A DNA stretch of 64,000 bases, taken from assembly GCA_000717735.1 (NCBI GenBank), contig JOBE01000040.1, positions 1 through 64,000 on the forward strand, read 5' to 3'. The position numbers were made by a program, and so were the translations under genes. The DNA is from Streptomyces griseoluteus (GTDB lineage Bacteria > Actinomycetota > Actinomycetes > Streptomycetales > Streptomycetaceae). Below are positions 50,719 to 58,695 of this stretch, in pieces. The notes beneath the pieces are model-generated. The model searched no databases and was not told the DNA's origin. It was given only the letters and a program-made list of their open reading frames with translations. Every line of letters begins with the position of its first letter. Positions within the stretch are counted from its first letter, which is position 1.

Positions 50719-51552
50719 ATGCGTCCCCTGGCTACACGCCGTCTCACCGCCCTGGCGATATCCGCCGTCATCACCCTCGGCACGGCGGGACCCGCCATCG
50801 CCGGCGAACACCATCCGTCCACCGCGGCCGACCGGGCCGCCCGCGCACCCCTTCCCGAAGCGGCCGCCCTGCTGTCGCAGGCCGAGGCGCTCGGCGAACT
50901 CGGCTCGGTGACCACTCCGGTGGCCGAACTCGTCGCGGCCGTGCTCAAGGCCGACGACGGCCAGCTCCCCGCGGCCGACGCCGATGCCCTCAAGGCCAAG
51001 ATCGCGGCCGCCGTCGACGAGGCCAAGGCCGCCGCCCCGGCCCCGCTGCCGGACGCGCCCGTCACACCGCCCTCCACGGACCTCCCGGTCACCCCGCCGG
51101 CCGTCGAGACCCCGGTCGACCTTCCGGCGAAGCCACCGGTGGAAGCCCCCGCCCTGCCCGTCGAGCCACCGGTCGGCCTGCCCGTCGCGGCCGACGCGAA
51201 GGCCGCGTGGGCCGGCAAGGCCGCAGCCCCGGCGGACGTCGTCGACGACGCCCTCGCCACCGTCGAGAAGGCGGTCGCCGCCCTCCTCGCCGCCGTCACC
51301 TCCGGCAACGCCGGCGGAGTCGTGCCGCAGGTCACGGCCACCCTGACCTCGCTGGTCAACCTGGCCGTCGCCACGGTCCTCGGCAGCGGCCTGCCCGCTC
51401 CCGACCTGGCAGGCCTGCCCGCGCTGCCCTCGCTCCCGGTCACCGCGCCCGAGCTGCCGGTGGACCCGCCGGAGCTGCCCGTCGACCCGCCGGTGAAGCC
51501 CCCGGTCGACGTGCCCGAGCTGCCGGTCAAGCCGCCGCTGCCGGTCCGGTAG
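50719..51552 (+). CDS. Secreted Pro/Ala/Val-rich protein, unknown function
   Basis: A 277-residue exported protein. Signal peptide RRLTALAISAVITLGTAGPAIAG. The mature chain alternates helical Ala-rich stretches (EAAALLSQAEALGELGSVT; AAWAGKAAAPADVVDDALAT) with Pro-Val-Leu-rich low-complexity blocks (ELPVDPPELPVDPPVKPP). It has no cysteines and no sortase signal. AAAAGGA precedes the ATG. Lying between chaplins, it may be another hydrophobic sheath or matrix protein; family not recognised. Confidence 0.75.
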   Translation: MRPLATRRLTALAISAVITLGTAGPAIAGEHHPSTAADRAARAPLPEAAALLSQAEALGELGSVTTPVAELVAAVLKADDGQLPAADADALKAKIAAAVDEAKAAAPAPLPDAPVTPPSTDLPVTPPAVETPVDLPAKPPVEAPALPVEPPVGLPVAADAKAAWAGKAAAPADVVDDALATVEKAVAALLAAVTSGNAGGVVPQVTATLTSLVNLAVATVLGSGLPAPDLAGLPALPSLPVTAPELPVDPPELPVDPPVKPPVDVPELPVKPPLPVR

Positions 51553-51573
51553 TCGACCGCTCGCCACTCGCAG

Positions 51574-51611
51574 GCCCGAACCGGCCCGGCATCCGCCGGG
51601 CCGGTTCGGGC
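51574..51611 (+). terminator. Terminator after Pro/Ala-rich secreted protein
   Basis: A 17-bp perfect inverted repeat (GCCCGAACCGGCCCGGC / GCCGGGCCGGTTCGGGC) with a 4-nt loop. Confidence 0.88.
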
Positions 51612-51787
51612 GTGTGCGGTCGTCCCATCACACCAATCCGCATCGATCGGGTGCAGTGTCGAGAAATCCTTCCTCTCGGAGTTTCCGGGGAGCACACCTC
51701 TCGTTACAGAAGCAGTACAAAGCACAGGATTCGGTCAAGACGCCTGTGTCGTACGTGACTTGAAAGCGCAGAGGAAGGATTCACCCC

Positions 51788-52069
51788 ATGAAGCCCACCA
51801 AGGTCGCCGCGGTCGTCGCCGGATCGCTGATGGCGCTCGGTGCCGCCGCGCCCGCCATGGCCACGGAGGCGATGACCCCCACCAGCCTGAACGGTGGCCT
51901 CGAAGCGATCGCCGCCAATGGGCTGAAGTCGGACGTGCTGAGCAGCACCACGGAAGGCTCCCCGGTCAAGACCGTCACGGACACCGCCACCCAGCTGAAC
52001 GACGTCACCAAGGGTGCCCCGCTGCTCGGCGGCCTCCCGGTTCCCGGCGGCCTGCCGCTCGGCGGCTGA
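51788..52069 (+). CDS. Small secreted protein, unknown function
   Basis: A 93-residue exported protein. Signal peptide TKVAAVVAGSLMALGAAAPAMA, mature part LEAIAANGLKSDVLSSTTEG and a Gly/Pro/Leu-rich end (LGGLPVPGGLPLGG). No cysteine. Strong Shine-Dalgarno GAGGAAGG. It resembles the rodlin/chaplin genes in gene size and export signal but shares no motif with them. Confidence 0.78.
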   Translation: MKPTKVAAVVAGSLMALGAAAPAMATEAMTPTSLNGGLEAIAANGLKSDVLSSTTEGSPVKTVTDTATQLNDVTKGAPLLGGLPVPGGLPLGG

Positions 52070-52137
52070 CGCTCTCTCAGCTGCGCTGATGCGGCAGGGC
52101 ACTTACGGCGCGCTCGCGTAGCCGTACCCCACGGTCG

Positions 52138-52192
52138 GCTGATCGAATGATTTTCTGATCAGCTGCCGTGTGGCCCCCGCGGTGCGGGGGCC
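52138..52192. promoter_or_regulatory. Inverted repeat and adjacent terminator hairpin
   Basis: GCTGATC (52138-52144) and GATCAGC (52157-52163) form 7-bp arms with an AT-rich loop. Just downstream GGCCCCCGC-ggt-GCGGGGGCC (52172-52192) is a compact terminator for the small secreted protein gene. The first element could be an operator for the gene at 52302. Confidence 0.5.
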
Positions 52193-52301
52193 GCCGACCC
52201 ATACCGTCTGGCCAGTCCCACGCGAACGTCTGCGTGGATCAGGCCGGTCGGAGCGAGGGGGATCCTCGCCGGTCTCTCCCCTTCTCCAGAGGAAGAGCGG
52301 T

Positions 52302-52913
52302 ATGCGGTCCATCATCAGCAGGAAAGTTCTCACCGCGGCGGCAGTAACCGGCATCCTGTCGCTGAGCGGCGGATTCGCCCTGGCCGCGAACTCCCACCCC
52401 GCCACGGGCGACGGGCCGGGCACCGGCACCCCGGGCCACGTGTCCCCTCTGCCGGCGGACGTCTGCGGCAAGACCATGGACCTCGGCGGTTTCGTCGCCG
52501 CGGCCGTCGGCGACCTCTGCGCCCAGGCGGAGGGGTCCGGCGGCTACGGCGACGAACCGGGGGAGCCCACGCATCCGGGCGAGCCGACCCATCCGGGCGA
52601 ACCCACGACTCCTCCCACGCACCCGCCGACGCACCCGCCGACGCACCCGCCGACGACGCCTCCCACCTACCCGCCGACGACTCCGCCGACGAACCCGGGC
52701 GAGCCGGGTGAGTGCGAGGAGCCCGAGCCGGGTGAGGAGCCGGAGCCCGGTTGCGAGGAGCCGACGACCCCGCCGACCACGCCCGGTCAGCCTGAACTCC
52801 CCGACACCGGCAGCGACCCCGCCCTCATGGGCGCGGCCGCGATCAGCGCCGCGCTGATCATCGGCGGCGGCGTCTTCTACCTGCGCGGCGGACGGATCGC
52901 CAGGCGTCACTGA
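52302..52913 (+). CDS. Cell-wall-anchored (LPDTG) Thr/Pro-rich protein with chaplin-like motif
   Basis: A 203-residue surface protein. Signal peptide SRKVLTAAAVTGILSLSGGFALA. Residues about 50-75 contain VSPLPADVCGKTMDLGGFVA, AAVGDLC. The two cysteines are 19 positions apart and the pattern CGxT....G....A.G..C matches the short chaplin domain at seven positions. A long Thr/Pro/His spacer (THPPTHPPTHPPTTPP) follows, then GECEEPEPGEEPEPGCEEP, then LPDTG, a TM helix and a basic tail GRIARRH. AGAGGAAGAG precedes the ATG. It looks like a single-domain relative of the long, sortase-anchored chaplins. Confidence 0.8.
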   Translation: MRSIISRKVLTAAAVTGILSLSGGFALAANSHPATGDGPGTGTPGHVSPLPADVCGKTMDLGGFVAAAVGDLCAQAEGSGGYGDEPGEPTHPGEPTHPGEPTTPPTHPPTHPPTHPPTTPPTYPPTTPPTNPGEPGECEEPEPGEEPEPGCEEPTTPPTTPGQPELPDTGSDPALMGAAAISAALIIGGGVFYLRGGRIARRH

Positions 52914-52934
52914 TCCCCCGCCCGACGCGTCAAC

Positions 52935-52966
52935 CCGGGCCCCCGCCTTCACCGGTGGGGGCCCGG
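52935..52966 (+). terminator. Terminator after LPDTG protein gene
   Basis: CCGGGCCCCC and GGGGGCCCGG form a 10-bp stem 21 bp after the stop. Confidence 0.75.
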
Positions 52967-53026
52967 TGCGTTGCTGCACACGGGTTAGTTCCGCCACGTT
53001 TCGGCCAAGGGGCTCGTTCACCGCAC

Positions 53027-53539
53027 ATGACTCTGCGTTCTCACGCGGGCATGGGGCTCCTCATGACCGCATTCGCCTCCGCCGCCCTGGCCTCCCCCGC
53101 CGCCGCCGTCGAGGCTCCGGTGATCATCCCCCTCCAGGGCCTCGAGCCGGTCCTTCCGATGGACGCGCCGACCGTCGCCACCGGCGTTCCCGTACCCATG
53201 CCCGGCGCACCCACCGGCTTCCAGAAGGGCCTCGGCGCGCTGCCGGACCTCACGCTGCCCAGCGTGCCGCTCACCAGCACCCTGCCCGAGACCGTCGTCG
53301 ACGCGCCGCTGCCCGAGCTCCTCAAGGGCAGCGAGCCCGGCCGAGCCCTGCTCAGCAGCCCGCACTCGGAGATGAAGGCGACCACCCCCGGTGCCGTCGT
53401 CGGCAACCCCGTGGAAGCCCCGCGCGGCAACGGGCTCCGCGGCCTTCCGGACCTCGCGAAGCCTCAGGTCGGCGTCCTCACCCCGGTGCTCAGCGGAGCC
53501 CTCGACCCGCAGTTGGGGCTGGCACCGGCCGCGGACTGA
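53027..53539 (+). CDS. Secreted protein of unknown function
   Basis: A 170-residue exported protein. Signal peptide SHAGMGLLMTAFASAALASPAAA; mature part rich in Pro/Leu/Val (VIIPLQGLEPVLPMDAPT, LPDLTLPSVPLTSTLPET) with no cysteine. Shine-Dalgarno is weak. It sits just upstream of chaplin 3. Family not recognised; a hydrophobic surface role is possible. Confidence 0.7.
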   Translation: MTLRSHAGMGLLMTAFASAALASPAAAVEAPVIIPLQGLEPVLPMDAPTVATGVPVPMPGAPTGFQKGLGALPDLTLPSVPLTSTLPETVVDAPLPELLKGSEPGRALLSSPHSEMKATTPGAVVGNPVEAPRGNGLRGLPDLAKPQVGVLTPVLSGALDPQLGLAPAAD

Positions 53540-53735
53540 CGCCGGACCGCCCCCGGCTGGGTGAAGACACGATTCTTCCCCGCCACCAGAAGGCGATTCG
53601 TTCGTTGCAAGAAGAGGCTTGTCGCATGGCCGCAGCCCGCGGACCGAGGTCGTCCCGTCGTATCCGGCGGCGGACGGCATTCCGGTCCGCGGGCCACTTT
53701 TTCGATTTTCTTTCTTCCCTTTCGGCCCAACGGCC

Positions 53736-53762
53736 GTGACCCGCCCCCTCGCCCGGCGTTGA
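53736..53762 (+). promoter_or_regulatory. Candidate sigma-BldN-type promoter of chaplin 3
   Basis: CGTGAC ending at 53740, 17-bp spacer, CGTTGA ending at 53762. The position, about 55 nt before the ATG, matches the rodlin promoters. Confidence 0.5.
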
Positions 53763-53817
53763 AGGGGAACGACGGCCGTGATTCCTGCGGTCGCTTTCCA
53801 CGTCCAAGGAGTTCTTG

Positions 53818-54099
53818 ATGTCTCGCATCGCGAAGGCTGCCGCTGTTCTCGCCGGCACGGGTGCCGTTGCCCTCAGCGGAGCCGGCCTGGCCGTCGCCGA
53901 CTCGGGCGCCGAGGCTGTCGCCGCCCACTCGCCCGGTGTCGCCTCCGGCAACGTCGTCCAGGTGCCGGTCCACGTCCCGGTCAACCTCTGCGGCAACACC
54001 GTCAGCGTCATCGGCCTGCTGAACCCGGCCTTCGGCAACACCTGCGTCAACGCCGACGGCAACGGCCACGACAACGGTGACGGCGGCTACGGCGGCTGA
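53818..54099 (+). CDS. Short chaplin 3 with Gly/Asp/His tail
   Basis: A 93-residue chaplin: signal peptide RIAKAAAVLAGTGAVALSGA, domain SPGVASGNVVQVPVHVPVN, LCGNTVSVIGLLNPAFGNTC. After CVNA it continues with a 15-residue hydrophilic tail (DGNGHDNGDGGYGG) not present in the other two short chaplins here. AAGGAG precedes the ATG. Confidence 0.95.
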   Translation: MSRIAKAAAVLAGTGAVALSGAGLAVADSGAEAVAAHSPGVASGNVVQVPVHVPVNLCGNTVSVIGLLNPAFGNTCVNADGNGHDNGDGGYGG

Positions 54100-54113
54100 T
54101 CCCCCGCTCCGAC

Positions 54114-54149
54114 CGTGTCCCCCCGACCCGTGAGGGCCGGGGGGACACG
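54114..54149. terminator. Bidirectional terminator between chaplin 3 and melC2
   Basis: CGTGTCCCCCCG / CGGGGGGACACG, 12-bp perfect arms, between convergent genes. Confidence 0.85.
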
Positions 54150-54164
54150 TGTGTGCGCGGGGCC

Positions 54165-55028
54165 TCAGGCGTACCGGTAGATCCGGCTGTGGTCGAACAT
54201 CGACGCCGGGGTCACTCCCCAGGGCGCCATCGGCTCGTGCCGGGCGACGACCTTGCGGTACTGCGCGTCCCCGAGCGGCGGCGGCTCCGCCGGCAGATAG
54301 GCGGCGCCGGGGTTGCGCTGCTGCCACCGCGACCAGACCAGGTCGACGAAGGAGTGGTGCAGCCAGAACACCGGGTCGTTCACGGAACCGCCGCCGAGCA
54401 TCAGACCGCCGACCCAGCGGTGCACCCGGTTGTGGATGCGGAACCGTTCGTTGCCCCGGCCGGGGGCCCAGCCCTCCAGACGGTTCCGGAAGCCGGAGGC
54501 GCTCGTCGAGTTCCAGGGCGCCACGTCGTACACCCGTTCCCGCATCACCTCGTCCAGCTGCGCCTGCGTCGGGAGGCTGACCGGGTCGCGCGGACGGCCG
54601 AAGTCCCTGGTGAGGAAGCGGCCTTCGGTCATCGACTGGGTGATCGTCCAGCGCCCGCGCGAGTGCGCGAAGGGGCCGGTCATCACCTGGAGGTCTGCGC
54701 GGCGCCCGTTGCCGCCCATGAAGTCCTCTCCCCAGATCGAGGACGCCGGAGTGTTGTCGCGGGTCCAGTCCCAGTACGGGACGGAGACCGTCGGGTCGAT
54801 CCGGCGCAGGGCCGTCTCGAACTCCAGCAGGAACCTGCGGTGCCAGGGCAGGAAGCTCGGCGTCATGTGGGCGACCCGGAGACGGCCCTCCCCGTCGGCC
54901 GTGTAGTGGTCGATATGGGTGCGTACGAAGCGGTCGTACGTCCCCGTGCGCTTGAGTTCGAGGACGGCGGCGACGAACTTCCGGCGCTCGGCGAAGGTCA
55001 GATCGCGCTGGTTCTTACGCGTGTACAC
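54165..55028 (-). CDS. melC2: Tyrosinase
   Basis: A 287-residue type-3 copper monooxygenase that oxidises tyrosine to dopaquinone, leading to melanin. CuA histidines are in THIDHYTAD, AHMTPSFLPWHRRFLLEFE; CuB histidines in RIHNRVHRWVGG and DPVFWLHHSFVDLVWSRWQ. No signal peptide, because it is exported with MelC1. GTG start (55028, or one codon earlier) with GGAGGG upstream and overlapping melC1 by about 14 bp. Confidence 0.96.
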   Translation of the reverse strand: MYTRKNQRDLTFAERRKFVAAVLELKRTGTYDRFVRTHIDHYTADGEGRLRVAHMTPSFLPWHRRFLLEFETALRRIDPTVSVPYWDWTRDNTPASSIWGEDFMGGNGRRADLQVMTGPFAHSRGRWTITQSMTEGRFLTRDFGRPRDPVSLPTQAQLDEVMRERVYDVAPWNSTSASGFRNRLEGWAPGRGNERFRIHNRVHRWVGGLMLGGGSVNDPVFWLHHSFVDLVWSRWQQRNPGAAYLPAEPPPLGDAQYRKVVARHEPMAPWGVTPASMFDHSRIYRYA

Positions 55029-55428
55029 CACGCGGGCTCCCTCCCGTCGGGTCGGTGTGGACGCCATGGGCGGCGGCGAGCGGGGAGAGCGGGGCCGTGC
55101 CCAGCTCGTCCACGGCCGCGCGGACGGCCGCCCGCGGCGTCGGGCAGGACTCGTAGTGGTCGATGGGGGTGACGTAACCGCCGTCGGCGCAGCGCATCAG
55201 GTGCAGCGGCCGGCCGTCGACGAGGGCCACCGGCTCGCCCTCGGGCCCGGAGAAGCCCAGGATGCGGCGGCCCCCGTACATCTCGTCGAACGCGTGCGGA
55301 TCGCGCGGCCCCGCCGGGCGCTCCCCGGACGGCGGGCGGCTCGCGATGCGGCCGAGCGCGCCCCCGGTGAAAGCGGTGACGGCCAGAGCGAAGAGGGACC
55401 GCAGTGCGACGCGGCGCGGGACGATCAT
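55015..55428 (-). CDS. melC1: Tyrosinase cofactor/chaperone MelC1
   Basis: A 137-residue copper-transfer chaperone that delivers copper to MelC2 and carries the export signal. The N-terminus MIVPRRVALRSLFALAVTAF has a twin-arginine (Tat-type) pattern. The mature part holds DEMYGGRRILGFSG, IDHYESCPTPRAAV and His residues. GAGGAG precedes the ATG. A weak GCAAC-N17-GTTGT promoter-like pair lies about 57 nt upstream. Confidence 0.94.
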   Translation of the reverse strand: MIVPRRVALRSLFALAVTAFTGGALGRIASRPPSGERPAGPRDPHAFDEMYGGRRILGFSGPEGEPVALVDGRPLHLMRCADGGYVTPIDHYESCPTPRAAVRAAVDELGTAPLSPLAAAHGVHTDPTGGSPRGVHA

Positions 55429-55604
55429 GAGTGATCTCCTCGGGGTCGGCTGGGGTTCCCCTCGCCATGAGCAGGGGGAGCCCTCAGGGGCACAACGATG
55501 AAAACCCGGGTTCGTTGCGGCGGAAATGCCAGCGGCGTGAATGTCGGCCGTTCGGGTGAAAGCGGCACAAGGAAACGACGGTTGGAGCATTAGCATCCGG
55601 ATTC

Positions 55605-56108
55605 ATGACCACTTCCAACGTCGTTTCCTCGGCGCGCAGCGCCTCTCCGCTGGGAACTCTCACGGTGATTCCGTGGTCCAGCGAGCCCTCCGCCGAGTCG
55701 GCCGGGACGCCGTTCCTCATGGCGTACTCGCTCGGCGACGGCCGGGACGGACCGGAGGCCGGTCAGCAGGCCATGCGGACGGCCCTGGAGACCATGGGCC
55801 TCTCCGTCGGCGACCGGCTCTTCGATCTGGACAAGGACGCCGGGATCAGCGCCTCACTGCTCGTCGAGGGCGGCTCCGTCGTGCTCAACCTGCCCTTCCT
55901 GAAGGCGCAGTGCCCGGTGCCCGAGGAGTGGCAGGCCGCCGCCCGCGAGAGCGGCAAGGTCTACCTGATCTGCTCCGTGCGGCCGTGGCCCGAGGGCGTC
56001 CCCGGGCAGCCCGTCGACGAGGCGCGGCTGCGTGCCTTCGTCTCCGACGAGGAGATGCTCGCGGACAGCGCCCACGTCCAGATGCCGGTCCGGCGCCTCC
56101 AGGGCTGA
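55605..56108 (+). CDS. DUF5949 family protein
   Basis: A 167-residue cytoplasmic protein with LGTLTVIPWSSEPSAES, PFLMAYSLGDGRDGPEAGQQ, LNLPFLKAQCPVPEEW, a pattern I know from the Streptomyces DUF5949 family. Function unknown. TAGCAT about 8 nt before the ATG suggests a leaderless mRNA. Confidence 0.82.
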   Translation: MTTSNVVSSARSASPLGTLTVIPWSSEPSAESAGTPFLMAYSLGDGRDGPEAGQQAMRTALETMGLSVGDRLFDLDKDAGISASLLVEGGSVVLNLPFLKAQCPVPEEWQAAARESGKVYLICSVRPWPEGVPGQPVDEARLRAFVSDEEMLADSAHVQMPVRRLQG

Positions 56109-56126
56109 GCGGGAAAGGGCCGCGTC

Positions 56127-56780
56127 ATGGCGACGGTGAACGTACGGAGCGGGATGCCGGGCCGGCGGCAGGAGGTGGAGGAGTCCGCGCGGGAGGCCGC
56201 GGGGACGATCGGCGCGGGCCGGGCCTTCGCCTGGATGCTGGTGATCACCGGGGCGGCCGGCGTGCTCGCCGGCTGGGTGATCACGATCGACAAGTTCAAG
56301 CTCCTGGAGGACCCCGGCTTCCAGCCCGGGTGCAGCCTGAACCCGGTCGTCTCCTGCGGCAACATCATGAAGAGCGAGCAGGCGGCGGTCTTCGGCTTCC
56401 CCAACCCGATGCTCGGGCTCGTCACGTACGCCGTCGTCGTCGCCCTCGGGGCCGGGCTCCTCGCCGGGGCCCGCTACCGGCGCCGGCTCTGGCTCGGCCT
56501 CAACGCCGGCATGCTCTTCGGCGTCGGCTTCTGCACCTGGCTGATGTACCAGTCGCTGTACGAGATCAACGCGCTGTGCCTGTGGTGCTGCCTGGCCTGG
56601 GTCGCCACGATCGTCATGTTCTGGTACGTCACCTCGCACAACGTCCGGCACGGGACGATCCCCGCCCCGGCCGGGCTGCGGACCTTCTTCGGCGAGTTCG
56701 CGTTCGCCCTGCCCGTCCTGCACATCGGGATCATCGGGATGCTGATCCTGACCCGATGGTGGGAATTCTGGACGAGCTGA
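56127..56780 (+). CDS. Vitamin K epoxide reductase (VKOR) family membrane protein
   Basis: A 217-residue protein with about five TM helices. VKOR cysteine sites are C-SLNPVVSCG (first pair) and the active CxxC in NALCLWCCLAW. In bacteria VKOR re-oxidises DsbA-type enzymes to form disulfides in exported proteins, which would suit the cysteine-containing chaplins and rodlins nearby (inference). It is followed after one base by the second GH26-like gene. Confidence 0.92.
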   Translation: MATVNVRSGMPGRRQEVEESAREAAGTIGAGRAFAWMLVITGAAGVLAGWVITIDKFKLLEDPGFQPGCSLNPVVSCGNIMKSEQAAVFGFPNPMLGLVTYAVVVALGAGLLAGARYRRRLWLGLNAGMLFGVGFCTWLMYQSLYEINALCLWCCLAWVATIVMFWYVTSHNVRHGTIPAPAGLRTFFGEFAFALPVLHIGIIGMLILTRWWEFWTS

Positions 56781-56781
56781 C

Positions 56782-57804
56782 GTGAGCCGTCCCCCTCTCA
56801 GGCCGTGGGCCGCACTCGCCGTGCTGCTCGCGGCCGTTCTCGTGCTCCTGACCGTGCCCGAACGGCTCGCGCCCGGCGAGCGGCACGCCGGCAGCCGTTC
56901 CGCGCCCGAACCGGAGCGGCGGCCGCTGCCCGGGGTGCCCTCGGGGTTCTTCACCGGCTCCGACGAGGCCGGGGTGCGCAGGATCGCGCAGGCGCAGGCC
57001 TGGCTCGGCGGCGAGAGCCTGACCGTCGGGCACACCTATCTGCCGGGCGACCGCTGGTCCAACATCGAGGGCCATCCTGCGCTGTTCGGGCCCTGGGCGC
57101 GCTGGAAGGAGGCCAGGCCCGGACGTCTCTTCGTGCTCAACGTGCCGCTGCTCGACCGCAGCGAGGCGGGGCTGCCGGACGCCGAGGTGCGGACGGGGCT
57201 GCGCAGCGGTGCCGCGGGTTCGTTCGACCGGCACTTCCGGGTGCTGGGGGAGCGGCTGGTGGAGCACGGCCTCGGGGACGCGGTCCTGGTGCTCGGCTGG
57301 GAGATGAACGGCACCACGTACAGCCATCGCTGCGGGCCGGACCCGGCGGCCTGGAAGGCGTACTGGCGCCGGGTGGTGGGGGTGTTGCGGGCGGTGCCGG
57401 GGGAGCGGTTCCGCTTCGACTTCACGCCGAGCCGGGGGCGGGACGCCGTGGAGTGGCCGCGCTGCTACCCGGGGGACGACGTCGTCGACATCATCGGGAT
57501 GGACGCGTACGACCAGCCGGCCGGGCTCGCCTTCGAGGACCAGGTGGCGGAGGAGTACGGGCTCGAGCACCACGTCCGGTTCGCGGCGGCGCACGGCAAG
57601 CCGGTCTCGTACCCGGAGTGGGGGCTCTTCCGGAACGGGGACAACCCGGCGTACGTACGGGGGATGCTCGACTGGTTCGCGGCGCACCGGCCGGTCTACC
57701 AGACGGTCACCGACTACTGCCCGCACGGCGTGTGGGGGTGCGCCGCCAACCCGGAGTCGGCGCGGGTGGTCAGGGACGCGCTGGGGGCGCCGGCCCGTCC
57801 GTGA
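56782..57804 (+). CDS. GH26-like secreted glycosidase, paralogue without repeat tail
   Basis: A 340-residue protein with an N-terminal signal/anchor (PWAALAVLLAAVLVLLTV). Catalytic domain closely parallels the enzyme at 37635: [78 protein letters not shown]. Both probable catalytic Glu residues are present. GTG start one base after the VKOR stop, so both are probably co-transcribed. Substrate unknown. Confidence 0.87.
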   Translation: MSRPPLRPWAALAVLLAAVLVLLTVPERLAPGERHAGSRSAPEPERRPLPGVPSGFFTGSDEAGVRRIAQAQAWLGGESLTVGHTYLPGDRWSNIEGHPALFGPWARWKEARPGRLFVLNVPLLDRSEAGLPDAEVRTGLRSGAAGSFDRHFRVLGERLVEHGLGDAVLVLGWEMNGTTYSHRCGPDPAAWKAYWRRVVGVLRAVPGERFRFDFTPSRGRDAVEWPRCYPGDDVVDIIGMDAYDQPAGLAFEDQVAEEYGLEHHVRFAAAHGKPVSYPEWGLFRNGDNPAYVRGMLDWFAAHRPVYQTVTDYCPHGVWGCAANPESARVVRDALGAPARP

Positions 57805-57824
57805 GGCCGGGCCGGCGGGGCCGG

Positions 57825-58499
57825 TCAGGCGTGCTGGTAGGCCACCAGGGAGATGCCCACGTAGTGGGCGATGAAGGCGGCCAGGGTCAGCGAGTGGAAG
57901 ACCTCGTGGAAGCCGAAGTAGCGCGGCGACGGGTTCGGGCGCTTGATGCCGTAGATGACCCCGCCCGCGCTGTAGAGCAGTCCGCCGACGATCACCAGGA
58001 CGAGGACGGCGATGCCGCCCGTGCGCATGAAGTCGGGCAGGAAGAAGACGGCGGCCCAGCCCATCGCTATGTAGCAGGGCGTGTACAGCCAGCGGGGGGC
58101 GCCGACCCAGAAGACCCGGAAGGCGATCCCGGCGAGGGCCGCGGCCCAGATCGCCCACATGAGCGGCTTGGCCGTGGAGTCGGGGAGCAGCAGCAGGGTG
58201 AGCGGGGTGTAGGTGCCCGCGATGATCAGGAAGATGTTGGCGTGGTCGAGGCGCCGGAGGATCGCCTCGCCGCGTGGGCCCCAGGTGCCGCGGTGGTACA
58301 GCGCGCTGGTGCCGAAGAGCAGGCAGGCGGTGAGGGCGAAGATCCCGCAGGCGATGCGGGCCCGGGGAGAGCCGGAGAAGGCGACCAGGACGAGGCCGGC
58401 GACGATCACGGCGGGGAACATGCCCGCGTGCAGCCATCCTCTGAGTCTGGGCTTCGTCGGGAGCTCGATCGGGGTGGCTTCCGGCGTTGCAGCTGTCAT
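57825..58499 (-). CDS. trhA: Hemolysin III / PAQR family membrane protein (TrhA)
   Basis: A 224-residue protein with seven predicted TM helices. The PAQR signature residues are in FGTSALYHRGTWG, RRLDHANIFLIIAGTYTP and FHEVFHSLTLAAFIAHY. In other bacteria TrhA affects membrane energetics and fluidity. TACGAT lies 8 nt before the ATG with no Shine-Dalgarno, so it is probably leaderless. Confidence 0.93.
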   Translation of the reverse strand: MTAATPEATPIELPTKPRLRGWLHAGMFPAVIVAGLVLVAFSGSPRARIACGIFALTACLLFGTSALYHRGTWGPRGEAILRRLDHANIFLIIAGTYTPLTLLLLPDSTAKPLMWAIWAAALAGIAFRVFWVGAPRWLYTPCYIAMGWAAVFFLPDFMRTGGIAVLVLVIVGGLLYSAGGVIYGIKRPNPSPRYFGFHEVFHSLTLAAFIAHYVGISLVAYQHA

Positions 58500-58512
58500 G
58501 AGAACGAATCGT

Positions 58513-58530
58513 ACCTACGCCCCCGTAGGT
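58513..58530 (-). promoter_or_regulatory. Palindrome in trhA promoter
   Basis: ACCTACG-cccc-CGTAGGT (perfect 7-bp arms) is adjacent to and overlaps the -10-like TACGAT of the gene. Candidate operator. Confidence 0.5.
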
Positions 58531-58616
58531 CCCGGATATGAGTGGCGATGCTCACGTGGGCGGCCCTCTGGACATATGGGCGGATCCGTCGGATGATCAA
58601 ATGAGTGCGGTCGGCA

Positions 58617-58643
58617 CCGGATGAGCAGCTACGAAGCATCCGG
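58617..58643 (+). promoter_or_regulatory. Inverted repeat in pck leader
   Basis: CCGGATG (58617-58623) and CATCCGG (58637-58643), perfect 7-bp arms 53 bp before the pck start. Could be an operator or an mRNA hairpin. Confidence 0.45.
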
Positions 58644-58695
58644 GTCGCGGCCCCCACGGGGCACACACCAAAAAACCCCTCTACAAGGAGCAATC

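Noticed and set aside
58621..58695. Upstream ATG as pck start
   Set aside because: No ribosome-binding site, overlaps an inverted repeat, and the extra 25 residues are not typical; GTG at 58696 has AAGGAG.
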